From assembly GCA_003551785.1 (NCBI GenBank), contig PUNP01000810.1, forward strand, positions 1 to 7,195: a stretch of DNA of 7,195 bases, written 5' to 3'. Below the pieces are notes generated by a model. The model worked only from the letters and a program-made list of their open reading frames with translations, made no database searches and was not told the origin of the DNA. This DNA is from Candidatus Brocadiaceae bacterium. Lineage in GTDB: Bacteria > Planctomycetota > Brocadiia > SM23-32. The position numbers and the translations under genes were made by a program. This document shows positions 1 through 5,305 of this stretch, piece by piece; position 1 is the first letter of the stretch; each line of letters begins with the position of its first letter.

Positions 1-2
1 GC

Positions 3-59
3 TATACCGTGCTCCGTAACAAATTGCAAAACCTGATCAGTAATGTTAAAGGGGTTTAA
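3..59 (+). CDS. C-terminal tail of an upstream gene (partial, unidentified)
   Basis: Of the three forward frames at the left edge, only the one starting at base 3 stays open until a TAA at 57-59; the other two hit stops earlier. It would encode 18 residues ending YTVLRNKLQNLISNVKGV, a plausible basic, helical C-terminus. The next gene starts three bases after the stop, and its ribosome binding site lies inside this tail, an arrangement typical of an operon with translational coupling. Too little sequence is present to name a family. In other bacteria, glucosylglycerate phosphorylase genes can sit near solute-synthesis or sugar-transport genes, but nothing here shows which this is. Confidence 0.35.
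   Translation, partial: YTVLRNKLQNLISNVKGV
48..54 (+). promoter_or_regulatory. Ribosome binding site of the phosphorylase gene
   Basis: AAAGGGG lies 8 bases before the ATG at 63, a near-ideal Shine-Dalgarno spacing. It overlaps the last codons of the upstream frame, so translation of the two genes may be coupled. It supports the ATG at 63 as the start. Confidence 0.6.
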
Positions 60-62
60 TAC

Positions 63-1796
63 ATGAGCAAAAAATCTTATGAATTGCTCCATGAAATAGA
101 AAGTCGATTCCAAAGACTCTATCCTGAAGATGCTGAAAAATGCCTGGAAAGACTTCAAATGATGCTCGGGCGTTATGGTTTGGAAGCGGATGCTGATAAG
201 CCTCTTTATCAATGGACAGAAAAGGATGCGTTTGTTATTACTTATGGTGATACGTTGCAGGGAGCGGCCGAGAACCCTTTAATTACACTCCATCATTTTT
301 TGAATGACAACCTGTCCGATGTCATTAATACCGTTCATATATTACCTTTTTCCCCGTTTTCATCCGACGACGGCTTTTCGGTGATCGATTACCGAAAAGT
401 TAATCCCGAACTGGGCACCTGGGATGATATTAAGGCAATCGGAGCCGATTTCAGGCTGATGAGCGACCTTGTTATTAATCATGTTTCCAGGGAAAGCGAG
501 TGGTTTCAGGATTATGTCCACGGCCTGATGCCGGGACTGCATTATTTCATTGAATGCGACCCCGCCACCGATCTTTCGTCCGTCGTGCGGCCCAGGAGCC
601 TGCCGCTGCTTACGCCGATCCATACCCGTGATGGGTTGAGGCATCTTTGGACAACTTTCAGTGACGACCAGATCGATCTGGACTTCTCCAACCCGGATGT
701 GCTTTTTGAGTTCCTTGACATACTCATGCTTTACCTTAACTACGGTGTCAGGGTCATTCGCCTTGATGCTATAGCGTATCTCTGGAAAGAAATCGGAACC
801 GCCTGCATCCATCTGCCTGAGACGCATGAAGTTGTTAAATTAATCAGGAATTTCCTGGAACTTATTTCACCGGATACAACTATTATCACCGAGACAAATG
901 TGCCGCATGAAGAGAATATCAGTTATTTCGGGGCGGGAGATGAGGCGCATATGGTCTATCAATTCCCGCTGCCGCCTCTGATCCTGCACGCAATAACTAC
1001 CGGTAACTGTTCCTACCTTACCCAATGGGCCCAGAACCTGTCACAAGAGGATATACCGCCCGGGTGCACTTTCTTTAATTTCACCGCCTCCCACGATGGA
1101 GTCGGGGTGCGGCCGTTAGAAGGACTGGTTCCCGATTCCGAACTCGAACAGGTTATTGAGGCTGTTCGTGAACGGGGCGGACGAGTTTCAACCAGAACGA
1201 CTGGGAACGGTGAAGAAAAACCTTATGAACTGAATATTACGTATTTCGATGCGGTTTCCAACCCTGAAGATGATGATTCTGATATGGATATTGACAGATT
1301 TTTGTGCTCACAGGCCATCGCCCTCAGCTTGCAGGGAACTCCTGCGGTTTATATACACAGCTTGTTAGGAACGCGTAATGATCATCAGGCTGTTGAGGAA
1401 ACGGGGCATCCACGGTCTATTAACCGGTCACAACTTGATATCGCACAACTGCACAATGAACTTGAAGATACTTCTTCTGAGAGATGCAAGGTTTTTAAGC
1501 GTTATAAGCGATTGCTGCGGTGCAGGACTCAGCATACCGCTTTTCATCCTGAGGGTGCACAAAAAGTTTACAACCTTTCCGAAAAAGTTTTTGCTGTAGA
1601 AAGAACCGCACCGGCGGGGGACGAGCGCATATTGTGCCTGTTTAATTTGACGGATTTATCTGTTGACATCGAATTGCCCGATGGATGGGCGGACGATCCG
1701 TGCCGTAATATCATTGATGGTAACCAGCAAACCGCAAAAGGTAAATTACTCAAACTTGAGCCATTTAAGCCTTTGTGGTTGTGTAAGGAGTGCTAA
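63..1796 (+). CDS. ycjM: GH13_18 sugar phosphorylase, probable glucosylglycerate phosphorylase (YcjM-like)
   Basis: This 577-residue cytosolic enzyme (no signal peptide) belongs to glycoside hydrolase family 13 subfamily 18, which reversibly phosphorolyses alpha-glucosides to alpha-glucose 1-phosphate plus an aglycone. It closely resembles my recollection of E. coli YcjM, a glucosylglycerate phosphorylase of about 559 residues, sharing SSDDGFSVIDY (100-110), LPLLTP (180-185), HLWTTFSDDQIDL (194-206) and HMVYQFPLPPLILHA (296-310). GH13 catalytic residues are intact: DLVINH (135-140), nucleophile Asp235 in VIRLDAIAYLWKE, acid/base Glu277 in IITETNVPHEEN, and transition-state Asp345 in TASHDGVGV. 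A (beta/alpha)8 barrel spans roughly 50-490 and a beta C-terminal domain follows. The expected role is recovery of glucose from a compatible solute. Family assignment is firm; the substrate is inferred, with glucosylglycerol and sucrose phosphates as alternatives used in the same subfamily. Confidence 0.9.
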   Translation: MSKKSYELLHEIESRFQRLYPEDAEKCLERLQMMLGRYGLEADADKPLYQWTEKDAFVITYGDTLQGAAENPLITLHHFLNDNLSDVINTVHILPFSPFSSDDGFSVIDYRKVNPELGTWDDIKAIGADFRLMSDLVINHVSRESEWFQDYVHGLMPGLHYFIECDPATDLSSVVRPRSLPLLTPIHTRDGLRHLWTTFSDDQIDLDFSNPDVLFEFLDILMLYLNYGVRVIRLDAIAYLWKEIGTACIHLPETHEVVKLIRNFLELISPDTTIITETNVPHEENISYFGAGDEAHMVYQFPLPPLILHAITTGNCSYLTQWAQNLSQEDIPPGCTFFNFTASHDGVGVRPLEGLVPDSELEQVIEAVRERGGRVSTRTTGNGEEKPYELNITYFDAVSNPEDDDSDMDIDRFLCSQAIALSLQGTPAVYIHSLLGTRNDHQAVEETGHPRSINRSQLDIAQLHNELEDTSSERCKVFKRYKRLLRCRTQHTAFHPEGAQKVYNLSEKVFAVERTAPAGDERILCLFNLTDLSVDIELPDGWADDPCRNIIDGNQQTAKGKLLKLEPFKPLWLCKEC

Positions 1797-1823
1797 ATTT
1801 TTTTGTTTAACACCATAATAATT

Positions 1824-1828
1824 GGAGG
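1824..1828 (+). promoter_or_regulatory. Ribosome binding site deciding the GTG start of the URO-D-like gene
   Basis: A GGAGG core (within ATTGGAGGTT) sits 8 bases upstream of the GTG at 1837. It supports a GTG initiation codon here, which is also where the family's conserved N-terminus (RERAIETLTFGNPDRIP) begins. Confidence 0.75.
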
Positions 1829-1836
1829 TTACGTAA

Positions 1837-2961
1837 GTGAATCAACGTGAAAGAGCAATAGAAACATTGACGTTTGGTAATCCTGATAGAATCCCCTTAC
1901 AGCCTGGAGGGCCTCGTGAATCAACCAGAAAGAGGTGGCGTGAGGAGGGTATGCCGGAGGGCGTTGAGCCAACGCAGCATATATTTCAATTACTCGGTAT
2001 AGAGCAGGAACCCACCCAAAGACCGGTACAGCCTGGCGTTGATTTCAGAATGATCCCGCAGTTCGAGGAAAAGGTGCTGGAACATAAGCAGGGGCATTAC
2101 GTCGTTCAGGACTGGAAAGGGAATATCTGCGAAATTTCTGACGAATTTGATATAACTTACCTGCGCCAGGCCAAAGATTTTGTGACCAGAAAATGGTTGA
2201 AATGTCCTGTCGAAAATGAAGCTGACTGGGAGGATATGAAAAAAAGATATATTGTTGATGCGCCTGGGCGGTTTCCCGGTGATTTTGATAAAAGGTGCAA
2301 GGAAATCAGAAAGAGGGATTATTTCCTGAAGATAAGTTTCCACGGTCCGTTTTGGCAGCTGCGCGAGTGGTGCGGGTTTGAAGGATTGTGCATGATGATG
2401 ATCGAAGAGCCGGAATTGGTGGAGGATATGGCGAATTTCTGGCGCGATTTCATAGCGGAAATACTCGAACGCATTTTTGAGGGCTGTGTCCCCGACCAGT
2501 TGCATTTCAGTGAAGATATGGCTTACAAAGAGAAGGCGATGATATCCCCGGATATGGCACGTAGATATTGCCAGCCTTCCTGGGATAAGTGGACGCAAAT
2601 GGCGAAAAATGCCGGCGTGCCGCTTGTGGGGATCGACAGCGACGGTTATATAGGTGAGCTTATACCGCTGTGGATTGATTCCGGCGTTAATTGCTGCGAC
2701 CCGATAGAGGTGGCGGCCGGCTGTGATATTAATGAATTCAGAAAGCAGTTCGGACATAAAATGGCATACAGGGGAGGCGTAGATAAGCGCTGCATCGCCA
2801 AAGGCGGTAAAGTGATTGAGGATGAACTGAATCGGTTGGAACCGGTAGTTAAAGACGGGGGATACATCCCTTCCTGCGACCACGGCGTGCCTTCCGATAT
2901 ATCCTGGCAGGATTTTATCCATTATACGCGCCTGCTGGCCGAAATGACTGGCTGGCTGTGA
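1837..2961 (+). CDS. Uroporphyrinogen-decarboxylase-fold protein, corrinoid methyltransferase-like (not HemE)
   Basis: The 374-residue protein has the TIM-barrel layout of the URO-D superfamily, which includes HemE and the cobamide-dependent methyltransferases MtaA, MtbA and CmuA. Landmarks are RERAIETLTFGNPDRIP (4-20), FHGPFWQLREWCGFEGL (168-184), FSEDMAYKEKAMISPDM (224-240), VGIDSDG (264-270), CCDPIEVAAGCDI (286-298) and GGYIPSCDHGVPSDI (341-355). The MRQAGR signature of true HemE is absent, so heme synthesis is unlikely. The His-X-Cys zinc motif of MtaA/MtbA is also absent: the aligned place reads Asp267-Ser-Asp269, although Cys347 and His349 remain near the C-terminus. Such divergent members are common in PVC-group genomes and their substrates are generally unknown. 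It follows the phosphorylase by 40 bases on the same strand and may share its transcript. It has a GTG start. The family call is secure, but the function is not known. Confidence 0.85.
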   Translation: MNQRERAIETLTFGNPDRIPLQPGGPRESTRKRWREEGMPEGVEPTQHIFQLLGIEQEPTQRPVQPGVDFRMIPQFEEKVLEHKQGHYVVQDWKGNICEISDEFDITYLRQAKDFVTRKWLKCPVENEADWEDMKKRYIVDAPGRFPGDFDKRCKEIRKRDYFLKISFHGPFWQLREWCGFEGLCMMMIEEPELVEDMANFWRDFIAEILERIFEGCVPDQLHFSEDMAYKEKAMISPDMARRYCQPSWDKWTQMAKNAGVPLVGIDSDGYIGELIPLWIDSGVNCCDPIEVAAGCDINEFRKQFGHKMAYRGGVDKRCIAKGGKVIEDELNRLEPVVKDGGYIPSCDHGVPSDISWQDFIHYTRLLAEMTGWL

Positions 2962-2976
2962 TGAAATATGAATAAC

Positions 2977-3014
2977 CCGCAACATCTCCACCATACCCTG
3001 TGAAGATGTTGCGG
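2977..3014. terminator. Perfect 11-bp inverted repeat in the convergent gap, possible bidirectional terminator
   Basis: CCGCAACATCT at 2977-2987 is matched exactly by AGATGTTGCGG at 3004-3014, with a 16-base spacer. The hairpin begins 15 bases after the URO-D-like stop on the + strand and lies 20 bases beyond the stop of a short - strand frame (3034). Neither side has a strong U tract: the + side continues AAGTTGCC, while the - side continues GTTATTCATATTTC, which is moderately T-rich. Position suggests a 3'-end structure or terminator, more likely effective for - strand transcripts. Confidence 0.5.
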
Positions 3015-3033
3015 AAGTTGCCGAGGACTTAGC

Positions 3034-3192
3034 TTAAGTTTCGCCCCCATTTCCAGACCTTAATTCAGCGACTGTTTCAAACAGGGCTGCGACTTGATAT
3101 TCCTTGACATTTTGGTCCAGGTTGATGCAGCAGATACCGGTCAAATCCATGTTGGCGGAGTCGGCAGCCAGACGTATGATGATTTGGTTTAT
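3034..3192 (-). pseudogene. Short coding-like open frame, possible 3' remnant of an unknown gene
   Basis: On the - strand a frame is open from just after a TGA (3193-3195) to a TAA at 3034-3036. Its only ATG (3148-3150) would give 38 residues: MDLTGICCINLDQNVKEYQV, then AALFETVAELRSGNGGET. With the upstream codons (IIIRLAADSAN before the Met) the stretch reads as an ordinary helical protein C-terminus rather than random translation. No Shine-Dalgarno sequence precedes the ATG. A different frame starts with ATG at 3195-3197 after an A-rich run, so a frameshifted small gene is also possible. The hairpin at 2977-3014 lies just downstream, as expected for a genuine 3' end. I do not recognise the family. 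Chance remains a serious alternative at this length. Confidence 0.3.
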
Positions 3193-3251
3193 TCATTTTT
3201 TAGTTTTCCCTGTATAAGTTGGTGATAGTGTCAATGAGACCAAACTGAATT

Positions 3252-3812
3252 TTACGTATGATCCTGGTTCCACTGACGGGCGAGTGTGTCGCCGATTTCG
3301 TCGGTGGGTTCAACGGGCGGCAGGACGGCCGTGTTGCCGCCGCCGTTCTCGAGGTTGACATCCATATTGCGGGGATTGGTCTCCCAGGCGCCGGCGGTGA
3401 AGTCTGGGATGTCGATCGAATTCGATCGATTCAATACCGACCACTGGCTGACTGGAGCGATAGCGCTCCAGGCAGCGGCGTCGTAAACATCCTGCGGAAG
3501 AGGCAAACCGTTGCGCAGGCAATCGATGATGTGCCAGTTCATGCGGTAGTCTGAGCCGCCGTGACCTTGCCCATCCGCGGCCTCGTCCAGCATCTTGGCG
3601 ATTTCCGGCGTGAAGCGTTCGCGTATTTCGGCGCATTCCTGTTCCGAAACCCAATGGCCGCCAGTGGAAATACGTGGCGGTGGTGGATCGAAGAGGGCGC
3701 AGCCCTCGGTGCCATAAATGCCGTGGATTTGATTATGCGGCTGCGGAGTGTGTGCGTCATGCTGCAAAACGATGGTTCGTCCTTTCACCGTGCAAATTTG
3801 CCAAGGTATGCT
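3252..3812 (-). pseudogene. 5'-truncated Gfo/Idh/MocA-family oxidoreductase (GH109-like), C-terminal part only
   Basis: The frame opens after a TAA at 3813-3815 and can start at a GTG (3788), giving 178 residues. The sequence matches the C-terminal alpha/beta domain of Gfo/Idh/MocA oxidoreductases near the GH109 NAD-dependent glycosidases: KGRTIVLQHDAHTPQPHNQI (2-21), HGGSDYRMNWHIIDCLRNGL (76-95), DVYDAAAWSAIAPVSQWS (100-117), NRSNSIDIPDFTAGAW (120-135). Full members are about 400-470 residues; the whole N-terminal Rossmann domain with its NAD-binding glycine motif is missing, because serS ends only 41 bases before the GTG. Family-like sequence seems to begin a few codons before the GTG (ICTVKGRTI), which suggests a break inside an original gene rather than a natural start. 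No Shine-Dalgarno sequence is visible. GC is about 60% by hand count over 3301-3780, above its neighbours. The conserved motifs are uninterrupted, so truncation is recent or the fragment is still expressed. It could not bind NAD as a classical enzyme. Confidence 0.8.
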
Positions 3813-3829
3813 TTAGCATCATGGAGACT

Positions 3830-5098
3830 TCAGTCTATCTTCTCGCATCCGTTCATATACGGTTTCAGAATTTCCGGTATGGTTATTGAGCCGTCAGGCT
3901 GCTGATTATTTTCCAGAATGGCGATCACGACGCGCGGCAGGGCCAGTCCGGAACCGTTCAAGGTGTGGACATATTCCGGTTTCGCCTGCGGCTCGGGGCG
4001 GTAGCGGATATCTGCCCGGCGCGCCTGGAAGTCTTTGAAATTGCTGCATGAACTCACCTCAAGCCATTCTTCACAACCCGCGGCCCAGACCTCGATGTCG
4101 TATTTTTTTGCGGCGACGAAACTCAGGTCGCCGGTGCACATTTGTGTTATGCGGTAGGGTAATCCCAGGCGTCGGCAGACCTCCTCGGCGTTATCGAGCA
4201 AAATATTCAGTTCGCTGTCAGAATCTTCCGGTTTTACGTATTTCATCAGTTCAACCTTGTCGAACTGGTGTCCGCGTTTGATGCCTCTGACGTCCGCACC
4301 GGCTTTCATCTTCTCGCGTCGGAAACAGGGCGTATAGGCGGTGTATTTGAGAGGCAGCTTATCAGCTTCCAGAATTTCTTCTCTGTGCAGATTGGTCAGG
4401 GGCACTTCGGCGGTAGGGATCAGCCATAAATCTTCTTCGGCGTCACGGTAGAGATTTTTAGCGAATTTCGGCAGGTTCCCGGTGCCGTAAAGGCACTTTT
4501 CCTGCACGACGGCAGGGGGGTAGGCTTCGGTATAGCCGTGCTCGGTGGTGTGCAGGTCAAGCATCCAGGTAATTATTGCACGCTGGAGGCGGGCTCCTTG
4601 ACGCATGAGGACATAAAATCTCGATCCACTCATGCGTGCACCTCTTTCGAAATCAATAATGCCGAGTTTTTCGGCTAATTCCCAGTGGGGCAGCGGTTCA
4701 AAATCGAAGCCGGGCATCTCACCCTCGATTCTCAGCACTTCGTTGTCCTCTTCACCCTCACCCAGGGGCACATCCGCATCCGGGATATTAGGTATGTTCA
4801 GCAGAATTTGCTGCAACTCAACCTCTAAATCGTCTGCCTCAGCATCAAGCTCATCTATCCTGTCACCCAACTTGCGCAGGTCATTGATTAATGTTTTACG
4901 GATATCGTCGGGTGCACTTTTTACTTTTTTCGATTCGCGGTTACGGCGAGCTTTGAGTTTTTCTGTCTCGCTGGTGATTTCTCGCCATTTTTCATCAGCA
5001 TCCTTTGCGCGATCAATGAGTTCAGGGTCGGCACCGACTTTTAACATAGCATCTTTGACATCTTCAGTCTTTTCTCTTATCAGGTTTATATCTAACAT
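3830..5098 (-). CDS. serS: Seryl-tRNA synthetase
   Basis: SerRS charges tRNA-Ser (and tRNA-Sec where present) with serine using ATP, in the cytosol. The 422-residue product has the usual length and layout: an N-terminal helical domain with the long antiparallel coiled-coil arm (about 25-100, rich in Lys, Arg and Glu), then a class II catalytic core. Visible signatures are TAEVPLTNLHREE (229-241), motif 2 in FRREKMKAGADVRGIKRGHQ followed by FDKVE (259-283), CTGDLSFVAAKKYDIEVWAA (321-340), EVSSCSNFKDFQARR (347-361) and motif 3 GSGLALPRVVIAILENNQ (382-399). The start is placed at the ATG at 5096-5098 because MLDINLIREKTEDVKD is the canonical SerRS N-terminus; the frame stays open for 60 more codons upstream but those run through a terminator hairpin. 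The Shine-Dalgarno signal before this ATG is weak (AATGGACACAAT). It is downstream of clpC on the same strand. Confidence 0.96.
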   Translation of the reverse strand: MLDINLIREKTEDVKDAMLKVGADPELIDRAKDADEKWREITSETEKLKARRNRESKKVKSAPDDIRKTLINDLRKLGDRIDELDAEADDLEVELQQILLNIPNIPDADVPLGEGEEDNEVLRIEGEMPGFDFEPLPHWELAEKLGIIDFERGARMSGSRFYVLMRQGARLQRAIITWMLDLHTTEHGYTEAYPPAVVQEKCLYGTGNLPKFAKNLYRDAEEDLWLIPTAEVPLTNLHREEILEADKLPLKYTAYTPCFRREKMKAGADVRGIKRGHQFDKVELMKYVKPEDSDSELNILLDNAEEVCRRLGLPYRITQMCTGDLSFVAAKKYDIEVWAAGCEEWLEVSSCSNFKDFQARRADIRYRPEPQAKPEYVHTLNGSGLALPRVVIAILENNQQPDGSITIPEILKPYMNGCEKID

Positions 5099-5305
5099 AT
5101 TGTGTCCATTAATTACATGAAAACAAGCGCCCCGGTCGCTAAAAACGACTGGGGCGCATAAAAGGAACAAAAAAATAAGGTGCTTTTTCGGGGTTAATGC
5201 CTTCCTAAGGGATGTCTTGAAACGCAATGCTACGAACTGTAATTCAAGCCCGAGGATGCGAGATACTTTTCCTTGCATACCCCACGCCCTTGTTCTCAGC
5301 CTTAC
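5099..5305 (-). other. clpC-serS intergenic region / serS leader
   Basis: These 207 bases hold the terminator at 5119-5157 and, between it and the clpC stop, about 148 bases without a recognised gene. A weak hairpin (AAGG/CCTT arms with two wobble pairs) next to a run of T residues near 5168-5205 on the - strand might be a second, poorer termination signal. I could not pick out a credible sigma-70 promoter for serS, although one would be expected here if the terminator is efficient. No T-box specifier or T-box motif was evident. Confidence 0.4.
5119..5157 (-). terminator. Intrinsic terminator between clpC and serS
   Basis: On the - strand the arms GCGCCCCAGTCG (5157-5146) and CGACCGGGGCGC (5138-5127) form a 12-bp stem with one A-C mismatch and a 7-base loop (TTTTTAG), followed directly by TTGTTTTC (5126-5119). 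A GC-rich stem followed by a T-rich tract is the standard Rho-independent layout. It lies about 150 bases after the clpC stop and ends 20 bases before the serS ATG, so it would end clpC transcripts; it could also act as an attenuator in a serS leader. Confidence 0.75.

Larger units (their letters stand above)
2962..3251. other. Convergent intergenic stretch
   Basis: These 290 bases separate the + strand URO-D-like gene from the - strand oxidoreductase fragment. They hold the 11-bp hairpin, the coding-like - strand frame, and a small 13-base CTGTTTCAAACAG palindrome at 3072-3084. The part from about 3187 to 3251 is AT-rich and shows no recognisable gene. No tRNA, riboswitch or mobile-element ends were seen. 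Confidence 0.6.

Noticed and set aside
1837..2961. Calling this gene hemE (heme biosynthesis)
   Set aside because: The N-terminal MRQAGR substrate-binding signature of uroporphyrinogen decarboxylase is absent and the length and motifs fit the methyltransferase-like branch.
1990..2994. Long antisense open frame (334 codons) opposite the URO-D-like gene
   Set aside because: The opposite strand encodes a well-conserved protein with clear family motifs; the antisense translation has no recognisable domain and is a shadow of it.
3072..3084. CTGTTTCAAACAG small palindrome
   Set aside because: Six-bp arms with a one-base centre cannot form a stable hairpin and can arise by chance; no associated promoter was seen.
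3412..3429. Perfect 18-bp palindrome TCGATCGAATTCGATCGA
   Set aside because: It falls exactly on codons for the conserved NRSNSID motif of the oxidoreductase fragment, so codon choice explains it; there is no promoter context for an operator.
4632..5120. Serine-rich 162-codon + strand frame
   Set aside because: The Ser-rich composition is the antisense reading of the charged coiled-coil arm of SerRS; no independent coding evidence.
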